Below, in pieces: positions 1 to 10,322 of a stretch of 33,950 bases of DNA. Made by a program: the position numbers and the translations under genes. Where the stretch lies: the NCBI RefSeq assembly GCF_002155965.1, contig NZ_MUMH01000173.1, forward strand, positions 1 to 33,950, written 5' to 3'. Numbering within the stretch: position 1 is the first letter of the stretch; the number at the start of each line of letters is the position of its first letter. The notes beneath the pieces are model-generated. The model was not told where the DNA came from, did not search any database, and saw only the letters and a list, made by a program, of their open reading frames with translations. Source of the DNA: Allokutzneria sp. NRRL B-24872. Lineage in GTDB: Bacteria > Actinomycetota > Actinomycetes > Mycobacteriales > Pseudonocardiaceae.

Positions 1-216
1 GAACACTCCCGGGCGGGAGGTGAGATCCGTGGCCCGGTCGATGAGCCTGGATGCTTTGACCCGCGATACCCGGAGTTCACGCATGAGGATTTCTTCGGAG
101 AATTCCTGGTCGCGTGGATCGAGGTCGGAAATGTAGTCGAGCAGGGTCACGGAAAAGTCCGCTACGGCTTTGCCCATGCCGGTGAAGGCCGCCTTCAAGA
201 CGGCATCGGAATCCAT
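1..216 (-). CDS. DUF222/HNH endonuclease-like protein, N-terminal part (runs off left edge)
   Basis: An open frame of 72 codons starts at ATG 216 and leaves the window at base 1. The visible part is acidic and helical and contains the segment EEILMRELRVSRVKASRLID followed by ATDL. This resembles the helical region of DUF222 (13E12-repeat) proteins, where a short Leu-rich stretch ending in RVS precedes an R/A-rich helix. These proteins usually carry a C-terminal HNH nuclease domain, which lies outside the window. The base composition is visibly less GC-rich than the neighbouring genes, which is common for this mobile, multi-copy family. The assignment is tentative because only the N-terminus is present; an unrelated helical protein is the alternative. 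Confidence 0.55.
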   Translation of the reverse strand, partial: MDSDAVLKAAFTGMGKAVADFSVTLLDYISDLDPRDQEFSEEILMRELRVSRVKASRLIDRATDLTSRPGVF

Positions 217-556
217 ACTTCTATTCTACGCCGTTTAAATAGACGATCATGGCTCTAAGGGGTGAATTCCCAGGCGTCCGCAACGCCGAAAAGGCAACCC
301 CCGACTAGCGGAACACGCGGCTGGAATGGTCGGCTTTACCTGGGGTGCGCGTGCCATACGCTTGCGCGAGGGCCGGGTGTTTCATCCCGTGCCCCTGTAA
401 GGCCCAGGGGCACGCGCAAGGGGTTCCCAGGTCAAGCCGACCCCACGTTGGAACCGGCGCGAGCTGGAAGCCCAGCCGTGCCCCAGCCGACCCCACGCAG
501 AAACCAAGCCGAGCGCTGGCAGACTCCACCATCCGCACAACAAAGGGAGAACCAGC
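217..556. other. Intergenic region with nested inverted repeats upstream of permease
   Basis: No convincing gene is present; the open frames here lack a start context and family resemblance. The region holds nested palindromes at 328-444 and a direct repeat of 13 bases (AGCCGACCCCACG) at 435-447 and 485-497. A purine-rich AAAGGGAGA at 541-549 is the ribosome-binding site of the downstream permease. Confidence 0.6.
328..444. repeat. Nested inverted repeat (REP-like element)
   Basis: GGTCGGCTTTACCTGGG near 329-345 is repeated inverted near 427-443 as CCCAGGTCAAGCCGACC with one mismatch. Inside it, CTTGCGCG (361-368) pairs with CGCGCAAG (413-420 region). At the centre GTGCCCCTG (389-397) pairs perfectly with CAGGGGCAC (405-413) around a 7-base loop. 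The whole can fold as a long interrupted hairpin on either strand. Confidence 0.7.
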
Positions 557-1939
557 GTGGAGACGGGCCTGCGGAGAGAGCTCTCCAGCCGCCAGGTCGG
601 CATGATCGCCCTCGGTGGCGCGATCGGGACCGGGCTGTTCCTCGGCTCAGGCCTCGCCATCTCGATGGCCGGGCCCTCCGTCGTCGTGGTCTACGCCGTC
701 GCGGCGGTCGTCGCGCTCGCCCTCGCCTACGCGCTCGCCGAAATGACCGTCGTGCACCCCGAAGCAGGCGGGTTCGGGGCGATCGCGCACCGCTACCTCG
801 GGCCGCTGGCGGGGTTCGTGCAGCGGTGGCTCTACGTGGTCGCGCAGATCGTGAACATCGGCAGCGAGGTCGTGGCCGCGGGCCTGTACATCCAGTTCTG
901 GTGGCCGCAGGTGCCGTTGTGGATGCCGGTGGTCGCGTTCTCCGTCTTGATCCTGACGGTGAACACGTTGTCGGTGCGCTTCTTCGGCGAGTTCGAGTAC
1001 TGGTTCGCGATGATCAAGGTCGTCACCATCGTGGCGTTCATCGGGATCGGCGCGTACTTCCTGCTCTTCGGGTTCGCGGGGCATCCATCGCCGGGGTTGT
1101 CGGCGATCACCGAGCACGGCGGTTTCCTGCCGAACGGGCTCGGCGCGGCGTGGCTGGCGCTGAGCGTGGTGTCCTTCAGCTACCTGGGCACGGAGGCGGT
1201 CGCGGTCACGGCCGCGGAGTCCCGTGACCCGGAGCGCGACGTGCCGAGGGCGGCGCGGAGCATGGTGCTGCGCCTCGGGCTGTTCTACGTGCTGGGCACG
1301 GCCGTCCTGGTGCTGGTGGTGCCGTGGTCGGAGGCCGCTGGTGTGGAAGGCATCACACAGAGCCCCTTCGTCCGGCTCTTCGAGTACGCCGGTGTGCCCG
1401 CCGCGGCCGGGGTGATGAACTTCGTGGTGCTGACCGCGGCGCTGTCGGCGATGAACACCAACCTGTACCTCAGCTCGCGGATGGTGCACTCGCTCGCGGT
1501 GGTCCGGCAGGCGCCGCGCGGTCTGTTGAAGATCAGCAAGCGTGGTGTGCCGAGCCGCTCGCTCGGGGTGTGCGCGGTCGGCCTGGTGATCGCGGTGCTG
1601 GCGTCGGTGTTCTCCCCGAAGGACGCGTTCCCGCTGCTCATCGGTGCCGCGCTGTTCAGCGGACTGGCCGCGTGGATCATCATCTTCGCCACCCACTTCG
1701 CGTTCCGCAGGGCCCGCGAGCGCGAGGGAGCGGCGCCGTCGTCGATCCGCCTGCCGGGCGCGCCGGTGACCTCCGGGCTCGCGGTGCTGGTGCTCGTGGC
1801 GGTGCTCGTCACGACCGGCTTCACCGACCAGTTCTTCGTCGCGTGGCTCGCGGGGCCGCCGTTCTTGGTGCTGCTCGTGCTCGCCTACCTCGTGGTTCGG
1901 CGCCGGGCCGCCGCGCGAGCGGACGAACCAGCCGCCTAG
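557..1939 (+). CDS. APC-family amino acid permease
   Basis: A 460-residue multi-spanning membrane protein, probably an amino acid/proton symporter of the APC superfamily, AAT subfamily. Residues 12-32 carry the family signature around [15 protein letters not shown], followed by about 12 hydrophobic segments spread over the whole length, the usual size and topology. The stretch [15 protein letters not shown] is the conserved TM5 region of GABA, proline and aromatic permeases. The GTG at 557 is preceded by AAAGGGAGA at a good distance. The substrate cannot be read from the sequence. Only 11 bases separate its stop from rpe, so read-through transcription into the riboflavin block is possible. 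Confidence 0.9.
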   Translation: METGLRRELSSRQVGMIALGGAIGTGLFLGSGLAISMAGPSVVVVYAVAAVVALALAYALAEMTVVHPEAGGFGAIAHRYLGPLAGFVQRWLYVVAQIVNIGSEVVAAGLYIQFWWPQVPLWMPVVAFSVLILTVNTLSVRFFGEFEYWFAMIKVVTIVAFIGIGAYFLLFGFAGHPSPGLSAITEHGGFLPNGLGAAWLALSVVSFSYLGTEAVAVTAAESRDPERDVPRAARSMVLRLGLFYVLGTAVLVLVVPWSEAAGVEGITQSPFVRLFEYAGVPAAAGVMNFVVLTAALSAMNTNLYLSSRMVHSLAVVRQAPRGLLKISKRGVPSRSLGVCAVGLVIAVLASVFSPKDAFPLLIGAALFSGLAAWIIIFATHFAFRRAREREGAAPSSIRLPGAPVTSGLAVLVLVAVLVTTGFTDQFFVAWLAGPPFLVLLVLAYLVVRRRAAARADEPAA

Positions 1940-1950
1940 ACTGCTGTTCC

Positions 1951-2628
1951 GTGGATCGTCAGGCGCTGATCGCCCCCTCCATCCTGTCCGCGGACTTCGC
2001 CCGTCTCGCCGAGGAGGCCGCCGCAGTCGGCGGTCCCGACGGCGCCGACTGGCTGCACGTCGACGTCATGGACGCGCACTTCGTGCCGAACCTGACGCTG
2101 GGCCTTCCGGTGGTGAAGTCGCTGCGCAAGGCGACCGAGATCCCGCTGGACTGCCACCTCATGATCGAGAACCCGGACCGGTGGGCCGTCGGCTACGCCG
2201 AGGCGGGCGCCTACAACGTGACCGTGCACGCCGAGGCGGCAGGGGACCCGGTGAAGATCGCCAAGGACCTGCGCGCGGCCGGTGCCAAGGCGGGCCTCTC
2301 GGTGAAGCCCGGAACGCCGCTCGAGTCCTATGTGGACGTTCTGAAGCACTACGACACGCTGCTGGTGATGTCGGTGGAGCCGGGCTTCGGCGGGCAGTCC
2401 TTCATGCCCGAGGTGCTGGACAAGGTGCGCACCGCGCGGCGGCTGGTCGACACCGGGCACCTGAAGCTCGTGGTGGAGATCGACGGCGGCATCAACGCCG
2501 ACACCATCGAGCAGGCGGCGGAGGCGGGCGTGGACTGCTTCGTCGCGGGCTCAGCGGTCTACGACGGCAAGGACCCCGGCAAGGCGGTGCGCGCCCTGCG
2601 CCGCCAGGTGCTCGACACGGCGCGCTGA
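1951..2628 (+). CDS. rpe: Ribulose-phosphate 3-epimerase
   Basis: A TIM-barrel enzyme of the pentose phosphate pathway that interconverts ribulose-5-phosphate and xylulose-5-phosphate in the cytosol. The 225-residue protein has the expected motifs in order: APSILSADF near the start, [17 protein letters not shown] (metal-binding His and catalytic Asp), the CHLM histidine, [10 protein letters not shown] (phosphate loop) and EIDGGI (second catalytic Asp). The GTG start at 1951 fits the family N-terminus. There is no clear Shine-Dalgarno sequence; a TAGACT box eight bases upstream suggests a leaderless transcript or translation from permease read-through. The stop overlaps the ribD start (TGATG). 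Ribulose-5-phosphate is also a substrate of RibBA downstream, which gives a metabolic reason for the linkage. Confidence 0.95.
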   Translation: MDRQALIAPSILSADFARLAEEAAAVGGPDGADWLHVDVMDAHFVPNLTLGLPVVKSLRKATEIPLDCHLMIENPDRWAVGYAEAGAYNVTVHAEAAGDPVKIAKDLRAAGAKAGLSVKPGTPLESYVDVLKHYDTLLVMSVEPGFGGQSFMPEVLDKVRTARRLVDTGHLKLVVEIDGGINADTIEQAAEAGVDCFVAGSAVYDGKDPGKAVRALRRQVLDTAR

Positions 2629-3680
2629 TGTCCTCCGTGTCAAGACTCGACCCCGCAAGCGGGTCTTCGGCCCTCGAACTCGCGATGCGCTCGGCGATCG
2701 CCGCCAGCGAGGGGGTTCGCGGCTTCACCAGCCCGAACCCGCCCGTCGGCTGCCTGATCGTCGACGCGAGCGGCAAACCCGTCGGGTTCGGGGGCACGCA
2801 ACCGCCCGGCCAGGCGCACGCCGAGGTCGTCGCGCTCCGCATGGCCGGGGCCGCCGCGCGGGGCGGGACCGCCTTCGTCACGCTGGAGCCCTGCGCGCAC
2901 CACGGCCGCACCCCGCCGTGCGTCGACGCGCTGCTCAAGGCGGGGATCGTCCAGGTCTACTACGCGGTCGACGACCCGTCACCGGTCGCTTCCGGTGGGG
3001 CGCAACGACTCCGCGAAGCGGGCGTGACCGTCCACTCAGGACTGTTGGCGGAGCAGGTCCGCACCGGGCCGCTGCGCGCGTGGCTGCACCGCGTGCGCAC
3101 CGGCCGCCCGCACGTGACGTGGAAGTTCGCGTCCTCTGTGGACGGTCGTCTGTCCGCGTCGGACGGCACCAGTCGCTGGATCAGCTCGCCGGAGGCCAGG
3201 GCCGAGGTGCACGAGCTGCGGCTCAAGGTCGACGCGGTGATCGTCGGCACCGGGACCGTGCTCGCCGACGACCCCCAGTTGATTTCCCGTCCCCCGGTGA
3301 ACGAGACCGCGACCCGGCAGCCGCTGCGCGTCGTCGTCGGCGAGCGCGACATCCCGGCGGGCGCGCGCGTGCTGGACGACGCGGCGGAGACGATCCACCT
3401 GCGCACCCGTGACCCGCGCGAAGTGCTCGCCGCGCTGACCGAGCGCGGCGTGGTGGACGTGCTGCTCGAAGGCGGCGCGAAACTCGCGGGCGCGTTCTGG
3501 GAAGCAGGAGTGGTGGACCGGGCGTTGGTGTACATGGCACCGATGCTGCTCGGCGCGGGAACCCCCGTGCTGGGCGAGATCGGCGTCGGCACCATCGGCG
3601 ACGCGCTCCCGCTGATGTTCGAGAGCGCCACCATGATCGGCCCGGACGTGCGCATCAGCGCCGTCCCGGCACCCGAGTAG
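2628..3680 (+). CDS. ribD: Bifunctional riboflavin deaminase/reductase RibD
   Basis: Catalyses the second and third steps of riboflavin synthesis: deamination of the pyrimidine intermediate and reduction of its ribosyl side chain with NADPH. The 350-residue protein has an N-terminal cytidine-deaminase-like domain with the zinc motif HAE (64-66) and PCAHHGRTPPC (88-98), and a C-terminal reductase domain beginning near HVTWKFASSVDGRL with the DAVIVGTGTVLADDP motif. The ATG at 2628 overlaps the rpe stop. A GTG at 2640 is an alternative start. Full length and all zinc ligands are present. Confidence 0.96.
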   Translation: MSSVSRLDPASGSSALELAMRSAIAASEGVRGFTSPNPPVGCLIVDASGKPVGFGGTQPPGQAHAEVVALRMAGAAARGGTAFVTLEPCAHHGRTPPCVDALLKAGIVQVYYAVDDPSPVASGGAQRLREAGVTVHSGLLAEQVRTGPLRAWLHRVRTGRPHVTWKFASSVDGRLSASDGTSRWISSPEARAEVHELRLKVDAVIVGTGTVLADDPQLISRPPVNETATRQPLRVVVGERDIPAGARVLDDAAETIHLRTRDPREVLAALTERGVVDVLLEGGAKLAGAFWEAGVVDRALVYMAPMLLGAGTPVLGEIGVGTIGDALPLMFESATMIGPDVRISAVPAPE

Positions 3681-3690
3681 GAGGACCACC

Positions 3691-4281
3691 TTGTTCACCG
3701 GAATCGTCGAGGAACTGGGCAGCATCACCGCGGTGGAGCACGCCGCGCACTCGGCGCGCCTGACGGTGCACGGCCCGCTGGTGACCTCCGACGCCAAGCA
3801 CGGCGACTCGATCGCGGTGAACGGCGTGTGCCTGACCGTGGTGGACGTCGCGGACGGCGCCTTCACCGTGGACGTGGTGCACGAGACGCTCCAGCGCTCC
3901 AGCCTGGCCAAGGCGGAGGCGGGGCAGGCCGTGAACCTGGAGCGCGCGGTGGCGGCCGGTCAGCGCCTCGGCGGGCACATCATGCAGGGCCACGTCGACG
4001 GCACCGGCACGCTGCTCTCCCGCGACGAGACCGGGCTGACGCGCTTCGCCATGCCGCGCGAGCTGGCCCGCTACGTGGTGGAGAAGGGCTCGATCGCGGT
4101 CGACGGCGTGTCGCTGACCGTGGTCGACGCGGGCTCCGACGAGTTCAGCATCGCGCTCATCCCGACCACGCTGGAGCTGACCACGCTCGGCCGCCGCGAG
4201 CCCGGCGACGTGGTGAACCTGGAGGTCGACGTGGTCGCCAAGTACGTGGAGCGCCTCGCGACCCCGCACCTGGCCAAGTGA
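3691..4281 (+). CDS. ribE: Riboflavin synthase, alpha chain
   Basis: Dismutates two 6,7-dimethyl-8-ribityllumazine molecules to riboflavin and the pyrimidine precursor. The 196-residue protein begins with [10 protein letters not shown], the invariant family start, and consists of two similar lumazine-binding barrels (about 1-95 and 96-190), each with a [13 protein letters not shown] or [13 protein letters not shown] segment. The start codon is TTG at 3691 with TAGGAGGA seven bases upstream, overlapping the ribD stop. The stop overlaps an ATG at 4281. Confidence 0.96.
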   Translation: MFTGIVEELGSITAVEHAAHSARLTVHGPLVTSDAKHGDSIAVNGVCLTVVDVADGAFTVDVVHETLQRSSLAKAEAGQAVNLERAVAAGQRLGGHIMQGHVDGTGTLLSRDETGLTRFAMPRELARYVVEKGSIAVDGVSLTVVDAGSDEFSIALIPTTLELTTLGRREPGDVVNLEVDVVAKYVERLATPHLAK

Positions 4282-4346
4282 TGAACGCCGCGCCGGGAAC
4301 ACCCGAGGCAAGGGGGACAATGGGCAGCATCGAGCAAGGAGGCCCG

Positions 4347-6476
<2,130 letters not shown>

Positions 6477-6480
<4 letters not shown>

Positions 6481-7448
6481 GTGTGCGGCTCGGCGACATC
6501 GTTCTGCGCAACCGGCTGGTGACCTCGTCGAGCCTGCTGGGCTACGGCGTGTCCAACTCCTCGCTGGTGCCGTACGGGATGAGCCCGATCTCCAAGTTCG
6601 TCCCGCTGGAGCGCTTCGGCGCCGTCACCGCGCGGACCGTCACCGTCGAGCCGCGCGAGGGCCACTTCACCACCCGCGACGTGTGGCCGGTGCGCGAGCT
6701 CCCCGCGCTGCTCAAGCGCTACGGCACGGTGCTGCGGCAGACCGACACCGGCTGGCTCAACGCCTTCGGCTGGTGCAACGTCGGCATCGACGCCTACCTC
6801 CGCGACTACTTCCCGCGCACACGGGGGCAGCGCACGATCATCTCGCTCGGCGGCTTCTCGGCGGAGGAGTTCGTCGCGCTCGTGGACAAGGTCAACGCCG
6901 CCGTGCCCGCCGGTGACATCGCCGCCGTCGAGCTGAACGTGTCCTGCCACAACGTGAACTTCGACTTCAACAAGATCATCGGCTCGGTGCTCGCGGAGGC
7001 CGTGCCGCGCAGCAACCACCCGGTGATCCTGAAGCTGTCGCCCGACTACGACTACCTCGGGCACGCGAAGTTGGCGGCGAAGCACGGGGTCTCCGGGCTG
7101 ACCGCCATCAACACCGTGAAGGGCCTGCGGCTCGATCCGAAGACCGGGAAGCCGTGGCTGGCCAACCGCTACGGCGGGGTCTCCGGCCGCGCGATCAAGC
7201 CGATCGGCCTGCGCGTGGTGTCCGAACTGCGCGAGGCCGGGGTGACGCTGCCGATCATCGCCACCGGCGGCATCCGCACCTTCGACGACTGCCGCGAGTA
7301 CTTCTGGGCGGGCGCCGACGCGGTCAGCCTCGGCAGCGCGTCGTGGTTCGCCAGCTACCCCGGCTACCTCCTCTCCCCGCTGCACGGCCTGCGCATCCGC
7401 GGCCTGCTCAACAAGATCGAGAAGTTCACCCCGCCCGCTCGCCAGTAG
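6477..7448 (+). CDS. Dihydroorotate dehydrogenase-like FMN flavoprotein
   Basis: A 323-residue TIM-barrel protein of the dihydroorotate dehydrogenase superfamily. ELNVSCHNVNFDF matches the ELNxSCPN segment, GLTAINTVKGLRLD is the substrate/FMN loop, and IIATGGIRTFDDCREYFWAGADAVSLGSA is the C-terminal phosphate-binding region. The usual proline after SC is replaced by His. The start is GTG 6477, overlapping the previous stop; GTG 6483 is an alternative. Whether it is the pyrimidine enzyme PyrD or a relative with another substrate is not decided by sequence. Its position after FMN-precursor genes fits an FMN enzyme but not specifically pyrimidine synthesis. Confidence 0.8.
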
Positions 7449-7452
7449 TCAC

Positions 7453-7466
7453 CCGAAGTGATTCGG
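7453..7466 (+). terminator. Small hairpin after the riboflavin block
   Basis: CCGAA (7453-7457) pairs with TTCGG (7462-7466) around a GTGA tetraloop, five bases after the stop of the flavoprotein gene, with flanking CAC/GTG able to extend the stem. There is no T-run, so it is a weak terminator candidate or an mRNA 3'-end stabiliser. Confidence 0.3.
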
Positions 7467-7535
7467 AGGTGCCTTGAACGGCGCAACCGGTCGCTTTGGG
7501 TGGCAGCAGGACCGCGTTTTTCGCTGTGTCGGATC

Positions 7536-7560
7536 GGGTAACCGGGCGAATCGGTTTCCC
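7536..7560. promoter_or_regulatory. Imperfect palindrome upstream of PPOX gene
   Basis: GGGTAACCG (7536-7544) and CGGTTTCCC (7552-7560) form a 9-base inverted repeat with one mismatch and a 7-base spacer, about 80 bases before the TTG start at 7637. It is a possible regulator site; no regulator gene is adjacent. Confidence 0.35.
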
Positions 7561-7636
7561 GGAAGAGTTGTGGCTGGATAAAAGGCATTCTTCGTCAAGT
7601 ACCGTTCCCTCGACTTTCACCGTCGAAGGAGCTGCC

Positions 7637-8059
7637 TTGTCCGAGATCGCCGAGCTGGCCCGCACCACTCTCGCCAAGCACCAGTCGTTGTTCTTGGCCA
7701 CTTCGGGCCCCACTGGTCCCTGGGTGAACGGCGTCTACTTCGCCGAGGACGGTCTCTTCTCGCTGCTGCTCGTGCTCGAACAGCGCGGGCGCACCCTCGC
7801 CGCGCTGCGCGAGAACCCGATGGCCGCCGTCATCGTCTCCACCGGCTCGCCCGCCGACCCGTTCTTGCAGGCCACGGTTCGCGCGGAGATCCTGGAGGGT
7901 TCGGAGGCAGAGGCCGCGCGCGCGACTCTGCTGGCCAAGGTGCCCTACGTCGCGCCGTTCCTGGAGACACCGATCGTCACCGCGTGCCTGCGCGTGGAGT
8001 CCTGGCGCGTCACCGACATCCCCAACGGCTGGCTCCCCGGACGCGAGCTCGCCGCCTGA
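7637..8059 (+). CDS. Pyridoxamine 5'-phosphate oxidase-fold protein
   Basis: A 140-residue protein with the split-barrel PPOX fold: IAELARTTLAKHQSLFLATS, then WVNGVYFAEDGLFSLLLV and the NPMAAVIVST strand. Such proteins bind FMN or F420 and reduce small molecules, or only bind the cofactor. The TTG start at 7637 was chosen because GAAGGAG lies five bases upstream; the open frame extends further 5' but has no start signal there. Substrate and cofactor cannot be told. A second PPOX gene lies at 9143-9589. Confidence 0.75.
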   Translation: MSEIAELARTTLAKHQSLFLATSGPTGPWVNGVYFAEDGLFSLLLVLEQRGRTLAALRENPMAAVIVSTGSPADPFLQATVRAEILEGSEAEAARATLLAKVPYVAPFLETPIVTACLRVESWRVTDIPNGWLPGRELAA

Positions 8060-8117
8060 CAGTGATCCCGCCGCCCGGCAGCGGCCGAACGGGTCGACAA
8101 TTTCCCGCGAAGAGTGA

Positions 8118-8744
8118 GTGTGTTCACGGAATCCGTTGTTCGCGCGCCGGATTCGCACACGCTCGGGTGACTGGCCGTTCCGGAAATGTCGACCTAATGT
8201 CGATCGCATCAGCCTCGCGACGCGAACCGAGAACGAGAACAAGCGCTTCGAGAAGTGGGACGTCAATGGTGACGGACGGGTCGACCGCACCGACTACCGC
8301 GAGGAGGGTCTGCGCATTCTCGCGGCGTTCGGCAGGGACGTGGACTCGCCGCAGGGGCGGGCCGTCATGGGCGCGCTGATGGAGCTGTTCGCGGTCCAGG
8401 CCGCTGCCGTCGGCGTCGGCCCCGACGGCTCGCTCGACCGCGAACAGTTCCTCGCCGCCGACCAGGAACTGATGTTCGGCCGGGGCGACGTGGGCTTCGA
8501 CGAGGTGCTGCGCCCGACGATCGCGGCCATCGCCGACCTGTGCGACACCGACCGCGACGGCCTGGTAGACAGGGTTGAGCTGCGGCTGTGGCTCACCTCG
8601 GCCGTCGGCCTCAGCGAGGAGGAGTCCGACCGCAGCTTCGAGTTGATCGACCTCGACGGCGACGGCCGTCTGACCGTCGAGGAGCTGGTGACGGCCGTGC
8701 GCGAGTTTCACTACGGACGCCTGGACATCCCGCTCTTGGGCTGA
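8118..8744 (+). CDS. EF-hand calcium-binding protein (calerythrin type)
   Basis: A soluble four-EF-hand protein similar in layout to calerythrin of Saccharopolyspora and related sarcoplasmic calcium-binding-like proteins. Three canonical 12-residue loops are visible: DVNGDGRVDRTD, DTDRDGLVDRVE and DLDGDGRLTVEE, with acidic residues at positions 1, 3 (Asn or Asp) and 5 and Asp/Glu at 12. The second hand (GVGPDGSLDREQ) is degenerate, as in the family. It probably buffers or senses calcium. The start is uncertain: GTG 8118 is the only plausible in-frame start upstream, but the family N-terminus should begin near LATRTENENKRFEKWD (about 8210), and a nearby ATG at 8198 is out of frame. A small indel near the 5' end is possible. 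Confidence 0.85.
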   Translation: MCSRNPLFARRIRTRSGDWPFRKCRPNVDRISLATRTENENKRFEKWDVNGDGRVDRTDYREEGLRILAAFGRDVDSPQGRAVMGALMELFAVQAAAVGVGPDGSLDREQFLAADQELMFGRGDVGFDEVLRPTIAAIADLCDTDRDGLVDRVELRLWLTSAVGLSEEESDRSFELIDLDGDGRLTVEELVTAVREFHYGRLDIPLLG

Positions 8745-8748
8745 GCCC

Positions 8749-8859
8749 CGCCGTATCGAAGTCGCACGCGACTACCGGGTGATCTACGAGATCCACGACG
8801 AGGTCCTGGTCGTCACGGTGATCGAGATCGGTCACCGCCAGGAGATCTACCAGCGCTAG
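8749..8859 (+). pseudogene. RelE/ParE-family toxin, C-terminal remnant
   Basis: Directly behind the EF-hand stop, 36 codons read RRIEVARDYRVIYEIHDEVL then VVTVIEIGHRQEIYQR and stop at 8857-8859. This is the typical C-terminal half of RelE toxins (R-YRV-YEI-DD-LVV-V--GHR-EVY). The N-terminal half and any antitoxin are absent upstream, where the frame runs into the EF-hand gene. It is best explained as a decayed toxin-antitoxin locus. Confidence 0.75.
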
Positions 8860-9142
8860 GCGTCGGGGTCGATACGTCCTCAGGTTTACTGGTCTTCAAG
8901 ATCGCCTGACTCCCGTCCCCACGGTCTCCTTCGACGGCAAACCCTTGGGCGAGTAGGAGTTTGGGGTGGTGAGCGACATCTGCAACGGGGGACTGCGGTA
9001 CTTGAAGACTGCCCAACCACAGGCACATCCGCACGGCCGACCCCAACGGCCCGTTTGACGCGCTGAACGGGTCGTTTAGTGCGTTCAAGTACCCGAACGG
9101 GCCGTTCAGGGCTTCAGCGGAGGCTGAGGTTCACGCCAGGGG
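8860..9142. other. Intergenic region with repeats, no gene seen
   Basis: No credible coding frame. GTCTTCAAG near 8892 is repeated inverted as CTTGAAGAC at about 9001-9009. Three 11-base palindromes lie at 9045-9106. The region probably reflects decay around the RelE remnant plus an intergenic repeat family. Confidence 0.5.
9045..9106. repeat. Three copies of palindrome AACGGSYCGTT
   Basis: AACGGCCCGTT (9045-9055), AACGGGTCGTT (9066-9076) and AACGGGCCGTT (9096-9106) are near-identical palindromes. The linkers include GTTCAAGTACC, which is itself close to palindromic. Such clusters recur between genes in related actinomycetes as far as I remember; copy number here cannot be assessed. Confidence 0.75.
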
Positions 9143-9589
9143 CTAAGCGTCGGAGAAGTCGGCGCTGAGCCAGCGGTCGGGGTGCGCGGTGAACAGCACG
9201 AACACGCCGGCCAGGTGCGCGGCCTCGGCCTCGGCGAACTGGCGCGCGGCCTCCTCGGGAAGGTAGCGGCTGGTGATCGCGAAGACCTCGTCGAAGGACG
9301 GCGAGCGGTCGGCGCGCACCACGGTGCACTCGGCGGTGACGTACTTGTACGGGAACTGAGGCTGCTGGACGCACAGGCTGAGCTGCCCGGCGTGGTGCAG
9401 CAGAAGGGTTTTGCGTGATGTCCGGCCCTGCGTGTTGGTGAAGAACGTCAGCTCGCCATCGGCCCGCGACGCGTACCAGACCGGGACGGTCAGCGGCGGG
9501 CGGCCGTCGTTCGAGGCGACGCTGAGCACGGCGATGTGGGGCTGCGCCAGGAAATCCGCGCGTTCGGAGTCGGTGAGCTGCCTGGGCAC
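9143..9589 (-). CDS. PPOX-family FMN/F420-binding oxidoreductase
   Basis: A 148-residue split-barrel protein. QLTDSERADFLAQPHIAVLSV, then PPLTVPVWYASRADGELTFFT and the GRTSRKTLLL helix are typical of PPOX-type enzymes (pyridoxamine phosphate oxidase-like, F420-binding). The start is GTG 9589, five bases after the stop of the DUF899 gene on the same strand, with GGGAG upstream inside that gene, so the two form an operon controlled from 10254-10323. The substrate is unknown; HxlR-linked reductases often handle quinones or electrophiles, which is inference. Confidence 0.85.
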   Translation of the reverse strand: MPRQLTDSERADFLAQPHIAVLSVASNDGRPPLTVPVWYASRADGELTFFTNTQGRTSRKTLLLHHAGQLSLCVQQPQFPYKYVTAECTVVRADRSPSFDEVFAITSRYLPEEAARQFAEAEAAHLAGVFVLFTAHPDRWLSADFSDA

Positions 9590-9594
9590 GGTGG

Positions 9595-10254
9595 TCAGCT
9601 CCCGTACTCGTCGCGGTGGCGCATCCACTGCATGGTGGGCGTCTGCGGCCAACCCTCCGGCGAGTCCTCCCACTCCTCCTGCCTGCCGTACGGGGTCAGG
9701 TCGAGCAGGTTGAGGTCGACCCGGAGCCGGTCGACGCCGCGCCCGGAGGTGTAGTAGCTCCGGAAGATCTCGTCACCGTCGCGCAGGAACACGCTCACCC
9801 CGAACATGCCGCCGAGGCCGAGATCGGCGTAGAGCGAGTTGCCGAACGCCGAGTACCACGGGATGGTCCAGCCGAAGCGCTTGCGCACCAACGAGATCTG
9901 CTCCTGCGGCGCGGGGGACATCAGGGCGAGCGTGGTGTCGCGGGGGCTCAGGTGCGGGTGACCGGCGATGTTGTCGGTGAACGACGAGCAGCCGTCGCAG
10001 ACGTGGTCGCTGCCCGGCTCCAGCATGAAGTGGTAGACGACGAGCTGGCGGCGGCCCTCGAAGAGCTCGGCGAAGTCGACGGCGGAGCCGTCCGGCGCGG
10101 TGAACCGGTAGCCGGGGTCCAAGCGCACCATCGGCAGCCTCCTGCGCTCGGCGGCGAGCGCGTCGAGGGCGCGGGTGTGCTCCTTCTCCTTGACCAGCAG
10201 GGCCTCGCGGGCGGCCTGCCACTCCTGGGCGCTCACCACGGGCGGACGGTTCAT
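9595..10254 (-). CDS. DUF899 thioredoxin-fold protein
   Basis: A 219-residue protein of the DUF899 family (thioredoxin-like, related to AhpC/TSA). It shows the N-terminal helix EWQAAREALLVKEKEHTRA, the AERRRLPMV segment, ELFEGRRQLVVYHFML, and a VCDGCSSF CxxC motif where thioredoxin-like proteins have their redox cysteines. The start at ATG 10254 has GGAGG five bases upstream; a TTG 12 bases further is less likely. It is divergent from an HxlR regulator gene, and the shared intergenic repeats suggest redox or electrophile-responsive control. Confidence 0.9.
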   Translation of the reverse strand: MNRPPVVSAQEWQAAREALLVKEKEHTRALDALAAERRRLPMVRLDPGYRFTAPDGSAVDFAELFEGRRQLVVYHFMLEPGSDHVCDGCSSFTDNIAGHPHLSPRDTTLALMSPAPQEQISLVRKRFGWTIPWYSAFGNSLYADLGLGGMFGVSVFLRDGDEIFRSYYTSGRGVDRLRVDLNLLDLTPYGRQEEWEDSPEGWPQTPTMQWMRHRDEYGS

Positions 10255-10266
10255 CACTACCTCCAA

Positions 10267-10313
10267 GTTCCTTGAGGAGACTGACTGTAGCGCAGAACGT
10301 TCCTTTAGGGAAC
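10267..10313. promoter_or_regulatory. Paired HxlR-type operator candidates
   Basis: GTTCCTTGAGGA (10267-10278) and GTTCCTTTAGGG (10299-10310) are near-identical 12-mers, and the second continues to GGAAC so that GTTCC-N5-GGAAC (10299-10313) is a palindrome. The repeats start 32 bases apart, about three helical turns, in the divergent promoter region of the DUF899 and HxlR genes. Confidence 0.6.
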
Positions 10314-10322
10314 TATGGTGGG

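Noticed and set aside
647-1696. Minus-strand open frame of 349 codons opposite the permease gene
   Set aside because: Arg/His/Asp-rich composition, no family motif, fully opposite to a clear transporter gene.
3600-3700. FMN riboswitch (RFN element) before ribE
   Set aside because: The ribD-ribE gap is only 10 bases, and no RFN consensus blocks were seen there or before rpe; the leader space is missing.
7496-7636. 47-codon N-terminal extension of the PPOX gene
   Set aside because: No start signal upstream, composition unlike coding sequence, while TTG 7637 has a good GAAGGAG site.
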